Source: CAZWKX01 sp964614095
Lineage (GTDB): Bacteria; Actinomycetota; Acidimicrobiia; Spongiisociales; UBA11373
Direction of reading: 5' to 3'
NCBI GenBank assembly: GCA_964614095.1
Contig: CAZTJO010000004.1
Span: 26,115 to 90,114 of the forward strand
Length of the DNA stretch: 64,000 nucleotides
The notes below the pieces were generated by a model. The model was not told the origin of the DNA. It saw only the letters and a program-made list of their open reading frames with translations, and made no database searches. Of this stretch, positions 23,687 to 32,522 are shown piece after piece. Positions within the stretch are counted from its first letter, which is position 1; each line of letters starts with the position of its first letter. The translations under genes and the position numbers were made by a program.

Positions 23687-25611
23687 CTAGGGGATCTCGC
23701 AGCTCAGATTGGTGGCGGCGTTCTGGCAAGTATCGGTGCCCGGGCCTCCGAGGTTGTTGTCGGAGGAGCCGGTACCCGCATCGAGTGTGTCGTTGCCGGA
23801 GCCGCCGAAGAGGCAGTCGTCGCCTCCCTGGCCGTAGACGGTGTCGTCTCCACTCTTGGCGAAGAGGGCGTCGTTGCCGCGGCCGCCGTAGATGATGTCA
23901 TCGCCCCTCTGGCCGAAGACAATGTCGTCGCCTTTCTGGCCGTAGATGGTGTCGTTTCCTTTGTGGCCGTAGATGGTGTCGTTGCCCCTCCCGGCGAAGA
24001 TCAGATCGGCGTGGATACCACCGTGGATGAAATCACTGCCGATACCGCCGAAGAGGGTGTCGCGCCCGGATTCGCCGTAGAGGGTGTCGTGTCCATCACC
24101 CCCCGAGATGACGTCCGCCCCAAAGCCTCCGAAGATGTGATCCTCTCCGGGGCCGCCGTAGACGGTGTCGTTGCCGTCACCGGCGCAGATAATGTCGTTG
24201 CCGTCACCCCCGTAGATGGTGTCGCGGCGACCCCAGCTGACGATCACATCGTCGCCCGGTGTGCCGTAGATGACATCTCCGTGTTCGGTGCCTTCCAGAG
24301 TGGCGGGCCGGCCGTCACACAGTGGTACGGGGAGCCCGCCCAACGTCACTCCCAGACTGCTGTTGGTGTCAGCGGAGACGTTGGAGCAGGTGAAACCGCC
24401 GGCGCCGTCACCGAGGCAGAGGCGATTGGCTCCGGCGTTGGAGAAGACGGCGTCGGGGTTGCTGTTGCGGTCCACGAGCCCCAGTGCAACGTCCTGAGTG
24501 TTGTTGCCGTCGGCGGAGACGTTGGCGCAGGTGAAGCCGCCGGCGCCGTCGCCCAGGCAGACCCGATTGGCGCTGCCGTTGTTGGCGAACACGACATCGA
24601 GGTAGCCGTCCCCATTGATGTAGCCGGCCGCTGCTCCGTATGTGTTGTTGGTGTCGGCGGAGACGTTGGCGCAGGTGAAGCCGCCGGCGCCGTCGCCCAG
24701 GCAGACCCGATTGGCGCTGCCGTTGTTGGCGAACACGACATCGAGGTAGCCGTCCCCATTGATGTAGCCGGCCGCTGCTCCGTATGTGTTGTTGGTGTCG
24801 GCGGAGACGTTGGCGCAGGTGAAGCCGCCGGCGCCGTTGCCCAGGCAGATCCGATTGGCGCTGCCGTTGTTGGCGAACACGACATCGAGGTAGCCGTCCC
24901 CATTGATGTAGCCGGCCGCTGCTCCGTATGTGTTGTTGGTGTCGGCGGAGACGTTGGCGCAGGTGAAGCCGCCGGCGCCGTTGCCCAGGCAGATCCGATT
25001 GGCGCTGCCGTTGTTGGCGAACACGATATCGAGGTAGCCGTCGGCGTCCACATGGCCGAGCACGACGTCCCTCGTGTCGTTGGTATCGGCGNNNNNNNNN
25101 NNNNNNNNNNNNNNNNNNNNNNNNNNNNNNNNNNNNNNNNNNNNNNNNNNNNNNNNNNNNNNNNNNNNNNNNNNNNNNNNNNNNNNNNNNNGCCGTCGGC
25201 GTCCACATGGCCGAGCACGACGTCCCTCGTGTCGTTGGTATCGGCGGAGACGTTGGCGCAGGTGAAGCCACCGGCGCCGTCACCGAGGCACACTCGGTTG
25301 GCTTGCCCGGAATTGGAGAAGACTGCGTCGCGATTGCCGTCGCCGTTCACATCGCCCAGGGCCACCTGCTCACTGTTGTTGGTGTCGGCGGAGACGCTGG
25401 AGCAGCTGAAACCGCCAGCCTGGTCGCCAAGGCAGACCTGGTTTGCCTGGCCCGAGTCGGCAAAGACGGCATTGAGGTTGTAGGGAGGCAGACCACAATC
25501 AGGCTGGCCGGGAAAAGCACCTGAAGGGTCGGTAGCTGCAGCGGCCGGCAGAACCGACAGTCCGGCGAGATGGGCAACAACAGCTAGAGGGAGCAAGCGC
25601 TTGAGAGTCAT
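23687..25611 (-). CDS. Secreted FG-GAP beta-propeller / RTX calcium-binding protein
   Basis: A secreted protein interrupted by the N gap at 25092-25191. The part upstream of the gap and the part downstream are in different frames, but removing the 100 N and one copy of the duplicated 55-mer restores one reading frame of 589 residues. A signal peptide (VLPAAAA) leads to seven ~48-residue units of FG-GAP/VCBS type, each with an Asp-x-Asn-x-Asp-Gly calcium loop and CLGDGAGGFTC with two cysteines: enough for one seven-bladed propeller. The C-terminus has about ten RTX nonapeptide blocks (GGDGNDII, GRGNDTIYG) forming a calcium beta-roll. A cell-surface or adhesion role is likely. Confidence 0.88.
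24497..25072 (-). repeat. 144-bp near-identical tandem repeats
   Basis: Four consecutive units of exactly 144 bp (starting at 24497, 24641, 24785, 24929) inside the propeller gene. The three starting at 24641-24929 differ at only a few bases, while outer blades of the same gene are clearly diverged. Each unit codes for one 48-residue blade. Confidence 0.9.
25092..25191. other. Assembly gap (100 N) with duplicated 55-bp flanks
   Basis: Exactly 100 N. The 55 bases before it (25037-25091) are identical to the 55 bases after it (25192-25246). This is the sign of two contigs that share one assembly k-mer and were joined by a scaffolder with a placeholder gap. Collapsing N plus one copy (155 bp) restores the frame of the propeller gene. 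Confidence 0.95.
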
Positions 25612-25853
25612 GAGTTCCTTCCTGGCCTATGCAGAGCAAGCAGAGGTGATGCCAGGCGCGTTTTTGTCCAATCACCAGTGACGCCATACCTGCTATCGGC
25701 ACGTGCACCGACAGAGATGAATATAAACCCGTCCGCATATTGTGGGAGGGCTTTGGGTGCAGAATGTGTGGGGGCCGGGGGCGTCCGTTCGATCGTGGCG
25801 TTGCCGGGACGCGGCAACGCGCCACCCACGCTCTCAATCAGAGATTCTGGCTG

Positions 25854-27155
25854 CTACGCGACGTAATCGAGGAAGGGCCCGGTCTCTTCTGCCGGGATTC
25901 GCGCCGTGATACGAATACCCGCCTCTTCGTGGCTCTCGGTGAGCACCGCGCCAATGCGATGCAGCGCCGCGGCGAGGTTGGAGCGATCGTGAGGCAGGAG
26001 AAGATCGAGGTCTACGGTCGGCGGCGTGAGCATCTGGTCCACGGCAGCAATCAGGCCGGCAAGCCCGGTGCTCTTGAGCGCAGAGGTGGCCACGGCGTCG
26101 GGGTGGAGGGCCAGCAGGCGCTTCACCACCGCTGCCGGCGCGGCGTCGGTCTTGTTGATGACGAGAAGCTCGGCGCGGCCCCTGCCTCCGATCTCGGCGA
26201 GTGTCGAATGTACCGCAGCGATCTGCAGGTCCGGCTGCGGGGCGGCGGCGTCGACCACGTGGAGCAGCAGATCGGTGGCCACCGCCTCCTCCAACGTGGA
26301 GCGGAACGCCTCAACGAGTTCGTGGGGGAGGTCGCGCACGAACCCGACGGTGTCCGCAAGCAGAGTGGTGCGTCCGGACGGCAGCTGGAGCCGGCGCACC
26401 GTGGCGTCGAGGGTCGAGAAGAGACGGTCCTCCACGTGCACCTCGGCACCGGTGAGGCGGTTGAGCAGGCTTGATTTGCCCGAGTTCGTGTAACCGATAA
26501 GGGCGATGGTGGGCAAGCCCGAGCGGCGGCGGGCCTTCTGCTGCGCGGCCCTGATGGTGCGCATCCCGGCGATCTGCCGCTCCAGTGCCGAGATCCGCCG
26601 CTGAACGCGGCGCCGATCGGTCTCCAGCTGGGTCTCTCCCGGCCCGCGGGTGCCGATGCCGCCGGCAAGGCGGCTCATCTCGATTCCCCGTCCCCGCAGT
26701 CGAGGGAGCCGGTAGCGGAGCAGGGCCAGCTCCACCTGGGCCATGCCCTCTCGACTGGAGGCGTGCTGGGCGAAGATGTCGAGTATCAGGCCCACCCGAT
26801 CGACGATGTCGCAGCCGAAGATCTCCTGAAGATTCCGCTGCTGCACGGGGGTCAGCTCGCCGTCGAAGACGACGACATCAATGTCGAGCTGTTGACTCCA
26901 GGCGGCCAGCTCTGCCGCCTTTCCTTTCCCCAGGTAGGTGGCCGGGTCGGGTGCGGGGCGCTGCTGCAGGATTCGATCGACTGCATCCGAGCCGGCGGTG
27001 TCGGTGAGGCGGGCCAACTCCTCGATTGATACCTGGGCATCCTGCGGGTCGCGGCCGTGAACGCCGACGAGCAGGGCACGCTGGCGCCGCACCTCGAGGT
27101 CGGTGACGGTGGCGGTGAGGCGGCGTCGTTCTCGTCGTATGTGACGTTCGGCCAT
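25854..27155 (-). CDS. hflX: GTPase HflX
   Basis: A 433-residue ribosome-associated GTPase. The N-terminal domain has GKGKAAELAAW and DGELTPVQQRNLQEIFGCDI, the linker RLRGRGIEMSRLAGGIGTRGPGE is the glycine-rich HflX hallmark, and the G domain has G1 GYTNSGKSSLL, G3 DTVGFVRDLPHEL and G4 NKTD. It splits stalled or hibernating ribosomes under stress. ATG 27155 marks the beginning of the conserved sequence; longer open frame upstream would run into the tRNA gene. The gene lies 33 bases downstream of selC on the same strand and may share its transcript. Confidence 0.96.
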   Translation of the reverse strand: MAERHIRRERRRLTATVTDLEVRRQRALLVGVHGRDPQDAQVSIEELARLTDTAGSDAVDRILQQRPAPDPATYLGKGKAAELAAWSQQLDIDVVVFDGELTPVQQRNLQEIFGCDIVDRVGLILDIFAQHASSREGMAQVELALLRYRLPRLRGRGIEMSRLAGGIGTRGPGETQLETDRRRVQRRISALERQIAGMRTIRAAQQKARRRSGLPTIALIGYTNSGKSSLLNRLTGAEVHVEDRLFSTLDATVRRLQLPSGRTTLLADTVGFVRDLPHELVEAFRSTLEEAVATDLLLHVVDAAAPQPDLQIAAVHSTLAEIGGRGRAELLVINKTDAAPAAVVKRLLALHPDAVATSALKSTGLAGLIAAVDQMLTPPTVDLDLLLPHDRSNLAAALHRIGAVLTESHEEAGIRITARIPAEETGPFLDYVA

Positions 27156-27187
27156 GACGGCATGAAAGCACAGCCCCGGACCGAACT

Positions 27188-27282
27188 TGGCGGAGGCGGA
27201 CGGGAATCGAACCCGCCGGGGACCTTTCGACCCCCCACCGGTTTTGAAGACCGGGGAGCCCACCAGGCGCTCGGACGCCTCC
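27188..27282 (-). tRNA. selC: Selenocysteine tRNA (anticodon TCA)
   Basis: A 95-base tRNA gene including an encoded CCA. The anticodon loop is CTTCAAA in a CCGGT/ACCGG stem, giving anticodon TCA, which reads UGA. It has the features of tRNA-Sec: an extended acceptor stem (GGAGGCG paired with CGCCTCC), a D arm closed by GAGC/GCTC, a long variable arm with a GGGG/CCCC stem, and T loop TTCGATT. The organism therefore probably makes selenoproteins, although no selA, selB, selD or UGA-containing gene is recognised in this window. Confidence 0.93.
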
Positions 27283-27473
27283 ACTGCCTACGGTACCGCG
27301 GTATTCGGCAAACCGGCCGCCGCGTCCTGAAGGCTAGTTTCGCCGGAGTGCCGGCGGCCGGGTTCACCGGCGCCGGCCGCGCCGAATCCGGTGTCAGTTG
27401 GCGACCTCACCAAGCGGGCAGTGCTGCTGCCGGTTAGGGTGCAGTCACGGATCGCATCCGCTCCGGAGGAACT

Positions 27474-28294
27474 GTGTGTTTTTCGGCGGAGGCCGACCTG
27501 GTGGGCGGGATCGTGATCAGCGGGGCTGGCGTCGACGCGCTCCGCCATCTGCGTGATCGAAACGACATTCCGCTGGCGGTTCTGCCGCTGGTCTTCGGCG
27601 TTCATCAGATCATCGAGGCGTTCAATTGGTGGGGGCTGGATGGCCGCGTGCCCGAAGGTGTGGGCACCGTCGCCCTGTGGGCCTACCTGGTAATCGCACT
27701 CGGGGTGTTGCCGGTTCTGGTGCCTGGGGCGGTCTATGCGATCGAGCCCGACCTGCGACGGCGAAGACTTGTGATCCCGTTTGGTGTGGTGGGGGTGGTG
27801 GTGGCGGCGGTGCTCATGACGGAGATGGTCTCGGGACCGGTGGGCGCCGAGGTGGCTCACCGCTACATCGACTACAGCGTGGACCTCGGCTACGGAGGTC
27901 AGATCACTGCGTTGTATGTCGTGGCCACCTGTGGTCCGCTGCTGATGTCCAGCAGGCGGAGCCTTGTGGTTTTTGGGTTATTGAACCTGGCCGCGGTGGT
28001 GACNNNNNNNNNNNNNNNNNNNNNNNNNNNNNNNNNNNNNNNNNNNNNNNNNNNNNNNNNNNNNNNNNNNNNNNNNNNNNNNNNNNNNNNNNNNNNNNNN
28101 NNNCCAGCAGGCGGAGCCTTGTGGTTTTTGGGTTATTGAACCTGGCCGCGGTGGTGACACTGGCGCTGCTGCTCTCCAATGGTGTTGTCTCCCTGTGGTG
28201 CGCTTGGGCTGCGGTTATCAGCCTGATGATCGTTATCCACCTGCGTTCGATGTCCAGCCGGCAGGAAGAGCCGAGCGCAATCATCGAAGGCTGA
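27474..28294 (+). CDS. DUF6629-type membrane protein, split by assembly gap
   Basis: A membrane protein of about 221 residues once the gap at 28004-28103 is collapsed: the frame before the gap and the frame after it become one when 155 bp are removed. It starts at GTG with GGAGG four bases upstream, and the N-terminus MCFSAEADLVGGIVI is characteristic of the DUF6629 family, which begins MCFS. About seven membrane helices follow, with conserved FGVHQIIEAFNWW in the second. The family's function is unknown. It is divergent from selC. Confidence 0.85.
28004..28103. other. Assembly gap (100 N) with duplicated 55-bp flanks
   Basis: Exactly 100 N. Bases 27949-28003 are identical to 28104-28158, again 55 bp, as at the other gap. 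Collapsing N plus one copy restores a single membrane-protein reading frame, so little or no sequence is missing. Confidence 0.95.
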
Positions 28295-28395
28295 GGCCTG
28301 TCGGGATCGAAATGAGCGGGTGCCGGTGAATCCGACTTCGTCCCGGCTGCTCGTTGCGGGATAATTGGAGCGGGTGACAAGCGGCCGGCTCCAAC

Positions 28396-28980
28396 GTGGC
28401 CGTGGAAAGGTCTGTAATGGGACGGCGTTTGGCGGCGTGGGCGCTGTGCCTCGTCGGGTGGCGGGTGGAGGGGGAGACCCCTGTGCAGCCCAAGCTGGTT
28501 GTCATCGTCGCGCCGCATACCTCAAACCGGGACTTCGTGCCGGGATTGCTGGCGGGCTGGGCTCTCGGCCTGAAGCTCTCCTGGATCGGGAAACACACTC
28601 TCTTCCGCTGGCCCTATGGGTGGTTCATGCGCTGGATCGGGGGCATTCCGGTGCGGCGTGATATGAGCCAGGGGGTCGTCGAGCAGATGGTTTCCGTTTT
28701 CGACGCCTCTGAGAAGCTCGCTCTGGTTTTGGCTCCCGAAGGAACCCGAAGGCCGCTTCCCTACTGGCGATCCGGCTTTTACCACATCGCCGTTGAGGCC
28801 GGAGTCCCCATAGGACTGGGGTTCATCAACGGCGCCGAGAAGCTAATCGGATTGGGGCCGATCCTGACACCGTCCGGGAACATCCGGTCCGACATGGACA
28901 AGATCCGCGCCTTCTACTCGGGAATTCTGGGGATCCGCCCCGAAAACGCCAGCGAAGTGCGACTACGGGATGAGGATTGA
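28396..28980 (+). CDS. 1-acyl-glycerol-3-phosphate acyltransferase family protein
   Basis: A 194-residue acyltransferase of the PlsC superfamily. It has the catalytic motif H-x4-D in APHTSNRDFVPG, KHTLFRWPYGW with the substrate-binding region, GGIPVRR, and the glycerophosphate motif LVLAPEGTRR. It is shorter than typical PlsC and lacks a clear N-terminal membrane helix, so it may act on a different acceptor. ATG 28396 is used; ATG 28417 is an alternative. It stands alone between the DUF6629 gene and an envelope protein gene. Confidence 0.85.
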   Translation: MAVERSVMGRRLAAWALCLVGWRVEGETPVQPKLVVIVAPHTSNRDFVPGLLAGWALGLKLSWIGKHTLFRWPYGWFMRWIGGIPVRRDMSQGVVEQMVSVFDASEKLALVLAPEGTRRPLPYWRSGFYHIAVEAGVPIGLGFINGAEKLIGLGPILTPSGNIRSDMDKIRAFYSGILGIRPENASEVRLRDED

Positions 28981-29090
28981 GCCACTGGGTGCGGAGACGA
29001 AGGACACTGCGCAGCAAAGTGATTTAACACTACTCGCATAGTAACAACGCCCTCCATAGACTCTCTCGCCTCACACCGGAGGGGTAGAGA

Positions 29091-29987
29091 ATGCGAGTGG
29101 CCGCACTACCACGTTCGAGGTATTTGGCCGCCTTGTTGTTGTCGGCAGCGCTGGTGATGACAATCGGCGGCGTCGCCCTGGCCCAGGCGGCCGGGGTCAC
29201 ACCCGGTTCAGGCCCGGTGGGGTCCGATGTGACGATCTTTGGTTCGGGGTTTGATCCGGGGGAGATGGTGACGGTTGAGTTCGGTGGCTGGACGATTGCC
29301 ATCGGCTACGCCGACGACAATGGTGATTTCAATCTGCTCGGCACAATTCCCGAAATGCCGTTGGGTGAGCACCCAATGGACGTCAACGGTGAATTCAACT
29401 TCGCCGATTTGACCTTCGAGGTGACCGAACCGTTGCCGACCACCACCGTCCCGCCAGAGACCACGGTGCCTGCGAGTGGCGGGGAATCAGACACGACGGT
29501 TTCGGATATGACCGTTCCCGAGATCATGGTATCGGAGACCACATTGTCCAACACCACGATGTCGGGCACCACCGTGCCGGCAGCGATTGAGGAGGACGCC
29601 GCGGTCTCGACCACCGAAGGGAGCAGCTTCCCCTGGTGTCTGTTGATCTTGGTGCTAGTGGCGTTGGCTCTGCTGGGCGGCGGGTTCGCTTGGGCCGCGC
29701 TCCGCAGGGGTGGAGTGGCCAAGGGAGGCAGCTTCACCGACGATCAGGGTATCGAGTGGTTCTACTGCGCGGCTCGGGCTTGCCGAATCGAAAAGAAGTC
29801 GGTTACCGACACCGACGGCCGACGCGTGCTGATTCGCGTCGTCCCCCGAGGCGACGCATGCGCGGGATGCCAGTGCGTGCTGTTCGAGAACGTGGCCGGT
29901 CCGCCCAAGTTGCTGGACGAGGACGGCGGCTGGGTCACCAAGAGGGGCGGCGCAGAGTATTCGGCTCGCTGTGTGCGCAGGGCCTAG
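29091..29987 (+). CDS. IPT/TIG-domain membrane protein with Thr-rich stalk
   Basis: A 298-residue membrane protein with GGAGGGG upstream of its ATG. A signal peptide (to about residue 34) is followed by an immunoglobulin-like IPT/TIG domain (GVTPGSGPVGSDVTIFGSGF), a linker of repeated TTVS/TTVP-type short units, a membrane helix (LLILVLVALALLGGGFAWA) and a cytosolic tail of ~95 residues with six cysteines, including the pairs CAARAC and CAGCQC. The cytosolic cysteine pairs could bind metal. Function is unknown. Confidence 0.75.
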   Translation: MRVAALPRSRYLAALLLSAALVMTIGGVALAQAAGVTPGSGPVGSDVTIFGSGFDPGEMVTVEFGGWTIAIGYADDNGDFNLLGTIPEMPLGEHPMDVNGEFNFADLTFEVTEPLPTTTVPPETTVPASGGESDTTVSDMTVPEIMVSETTLSNTTMSGTTVPAAIEEDAAVSTTEGSSFPWCLLILVLVALALLGGGFAWAALRRGGVAKGGSFTDDQGIEWFYCAARACRIEKKSVTDTDGRRVLIRVVPRGDACAGCQCVLFENVAGPPKLLDEDGGWVTKRGGAEYSARCVRRA

Positions 29988-30067
29988 CACGCCTCCAGAC
30001 AAATGGCGATGGGCGGCCCGGCAGGTGCGGGTCGCCCAAGGCCCCGGCGATTAGCGGTTTCGACGCC

Positions 30068-31423
30068 CTAGGACGCTTCGACGGTGAGCTTGCCCAGCGC
30101 TTGGTGGGCGGCATTGATCAGCGGGTGCACCGTCGGTGCCGCAGTCAGCAGCGGATGGGTGGCTATCTGCATCATGTCCAGCTCTCGCACGTTGATCTTC
30201 TTCTGGATTCCCAGGGCGATCACGTTGATCAGCTCGCCGACCGAATCGCCACCTTTGACCTGGCCGCCGAGCAGGATGCCCGAGGTGTCGGCGAAGAGCA
30301 GCTTCACCTGCATTTCGCTGGCGCCTGCTAGGGAGCCCGGATGGCGGTCCGGCGCGGTGGCGACCCCTTCCACGTAGCGGAATCCCTCTTGCTCACAGGT
30401 GCGCGCGGTGAGCCCCGCACTGGCGAAAGCGACACCGCCGAAGCGTGTGGAGAATGCTGCGATGGTGCCCTGAATCTGGCGCAGCACGCGTATTTCGTAG
30501 AGGTTGCTGCCGGCGATGCGGGCTTCGGCGGTGGCCGTTGAGGCCAGCCAGACCGGGACTTCCCGGCGAGTGAAGAAATCACGCTTCACCGCGCAATCGC
30601 CTACGGCGAAAACGGCGGGCACGCTGGTCTTCATGTAGGCATCTACCCAGATCGATCCGCCGTCGGTAATACGCAAGCCGGCGGCCTTGGCCAGAGACAC
30701 GTTCGGCTTGCCTCCAACACCGACCAGAACCATGTCCGCGGGCATCTCCTCGCCGTCGGCCGGTGTGACCGAAGAGACCGCGGCGTTGCCGTTGATCGAG
30801 ACTGCCCGGGTGTCGGTATGGACTATCACGCCCGCGTCCTGGAGAATCTGTTGGGCCAGATCGCAGAACTCGTCGTCGAAGGCGGTCTGCAACAGCTTTG
30901 GCATCATCTCGATCACGTGTACTTCGGCGTCACCTCCGCGCGCCAGCTCATCGGCAAACTCGGCCCCGATGAAGCCACCTCCCAGTATGACCACACGCTT
31001 GGATTCCCGGGCCTTGGCGCGCAGAGCGGTCATGGCGGAGAGGCTCTTCTCGATGGTGAAGACGCCGGGCAGGTCGGTGCCTTCTATTGGGGGCGTCGAG
31101 GGCAGGGTCCCGCTGGCGAGCACGAGGCGGTCGTAGGTGATCGTGTCTCCGGAATCCAGCTTCACAACACGGGAATCCGGGTCGAAAGCAGAGGCTCGGT
31201 CGACGATGATCTCGACGCCGGCTTTCTCCAGCGGCACATTGCTCATCCGGTTCTGCTCGGGATCATCCATGGAGTGGATCATGTAGGGAATGGCACAAGG
31301 GATGGCTCCATCACCGATCTCCTTGACCATGCAGATCGTCTTCTCGGGATGCATGGTTTTGGCCGTGAGGGCGGTTATGACGCCTGCGGGGCCGCCGCCG
31401 ATGATCACCGTGTCTTTCTTCAT
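30068..31423 (-). CDS. CoA-disulfide reductase-like FAD/NAD(P) oxidoreductase
   Basis: A 451-residue flavoprotein. It has the FAD-binding VIIGGGPAGVITAL, a single redox cysteine at residue 43 in GAIPCAIPY (the position of Cys43 in CoA-disulfide reductase and NADH oxidase), the NAD(P)-binding VILGGGFIGAEFA, and AVGDCAVKRDF for FAD, with a dimerisation domain at the C-terminus. It uses NAD(P)H to reduce CoA disulfide, polysulfide, sulfur or oxygen; sequence alone does not decide between them. It is divergent from the HTH gene at 31702. Confidence 0.88.
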   Translation of the reverse strand: MKKDTVIIGGGPAGVITALTAKTMHPEKTICMVKEIGDGAIPCAIPYMIHSMDDPEQNRMSNVPLEKAGVEIIVDRASAFDPDSRVVKLDSGDTITYDRLVLASGTLPSTPPIEGTDLPGVFTIEKSLSAMTALRAKARESKRVVILGGGFIGAEFADELARGGDAEVHVIEMMPKLLQTAFDDEFCDLAQQILQDAGVIVHTDTRAVSINGNAAVSSVTPADGEEMPADMVLVGVGGKPNVSLAKAAGLRITDGGSIWVDAYMKTSVPAVFAVGDCAVKRDFFTRREVPVWLASTATAEARIAGSNLYEIRVLRQIQGTIAAFSTRFGGVAFASAGLTARTCEQEGFRYVEGVATAPDRHPGSLAGASEMQVKLLFADTSGILLGGQVKGGDSVGELINVIALGIQKKINVRELDMMQIATHPLLTAAPTVHPLINAAHQALGKLTVEAS

Positions 31424-31701
31424 GCGCGAGTTCTCTTTCTTGTTTGCCTATGGAATCAGGGGAATCCTTGACCGCGGCGCGCCTCCGCCGGCGTGCCGCG
31501 GATCTTTGGAGTGTACGGCGCTGCGGTTGCTCCAAATCCGCCGCGGCAGGACTGGGCCGGGCGGCCTGGACAGGCCCGCCGACCGACGCCTTGAGAGGAG
31601 GAGGCGGCGGGTTTTCGACACGGAGGCGTTGGGGCATCGGCCGCTGGCCTTGTGTACCGCAGACGGCGGGCCTGGACTACCTTGACGGCAACCGACAGAG
31701 G

Positions 31702-32511
31702 ATGACGATGGCGGCCTCGGCCCTGGGGAATGAGCTGCGGGAGCGTCGGCGCGCTCTCGGCTTGACCCAGGCGAGGCTGGCCGACCTCGTCGGCGTTCGT
31801 CCCAGCGTCTTGGGCGGTTGGGAGCACGGCGAAGATCTGCCGTCGGCGCAGCAGGTGAAGGCTCTGTCCGAGATTCTGCTTCTGGATCCCGAGGTGACCG
31901 CAACTTGGCTGGCGGTGGCGTCCACGCCTGCCCCTCCCGACCCGCCGGCGCCTCCTTCTTCTCGAATGGCCGCTCGAGGCCGGCCCGTCTCGGCCCGCAT
32001 CCTCGGCGCCCTCGGTGCCGCCGATCCTTTTGGTGAGGTGGTGATCTTCGGCCCGCGGCAGGAGCGTCCTCCGTGGTGGCAGCGCCTGCTGGGCCCGCTG
32101 GCGCCGACGCGTTCTTCTTTGCCCGCGGGCAAGGCGGGCGCAAAGAAGCGAGGAGACCGGCGGCGCAGCTCGACTGTGGCCGAGGTCGCTCTTCTCGAAT
32201 CGCACAGGTGGTTTGGAGCCGGCGACCGTTCCGATCGAGACCAGATGGCCTCCTTCCCGGAGCTGGGCTCCGGCATGTGGCCGCGGCCCTACTGGGAGGA
32301 TCCCGAGGAGGCGCGGGTCTATCTGCTCCGCTGGATGGGCACGCTGGTCGTGCTCGGCGCGCTGGCGGTCGCTCTGGTCTGGGCCTTCATCCAGCTCGGC
32401 GTCGGCTGGGGAGCCTTCATTGATCTCTTCCGCGGGAAGGAGACCCCATCGGAGCTTGTTGATGCCGTCGGCGTGTTTGCGGTGCTCGCGAGCGGCCGGC
32501 GAAGGCGCTAG
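31702..32511 (+). CDS. XRE-type HTH protein with C-terminal membrane helix
   Basis: A 269-residue protein. Residues ~7-60 are an XRE helix-turn-helix (LRERRRALGLTQARLADLVG, VRPSVLGGWEHGEDLPS). A Pro- and basic-rich region follows, then a membrane helix near the C-terminus (LVVLGALAVALVWAFIQLGV). A membrane-anchored DNA-binding protein of this type resembles RodZ-like layout, but without the extracellular domain. ATG 31702 follows GAGG directly and starts the HTH region; a further in-frame ATG sits two codons later. The metallo-beta-lactamase gene begins 12 bases after its stop. Confidence 0.8.
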   Translation: MTMAASALGNELRERRRALGLTQARLADLVGVRPSVLGGWEHGEDLPSAQQVKALSEILLLDPEVTATWLAVASTPAPPDPPAPPSSRMAARGRPVSARILGALGAADPFGEVVIFGPRQERPPWWQRLLGPLAPTRSSLPAGKAGAKKRGDRRRSSTVAEVALLESHRWFGAGDRSDRDQMASFPELGSGMWPRPYWEDPEEARVYLLRWMGTLVVLGALAVALVWAFIQLGVGWGAFIDLFRGKETPSELVDAVGVFAVLASGRRRR

Positions 32512-32522
32512 CGTCGCCGCTG

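Noticed and set aside
24497..25072. CRISPR-like array suggested by regular repeats
   Set aside because: Units are 144 bp, coding, in frame, and have no unique spacers.
23963..25483. Long plus-strand frame with GDVGAGEAAGAV repeats crossing the gap
   Set aside because: It is the complement of the 144-bp propeller repeats; repeats make any frame look ordered.
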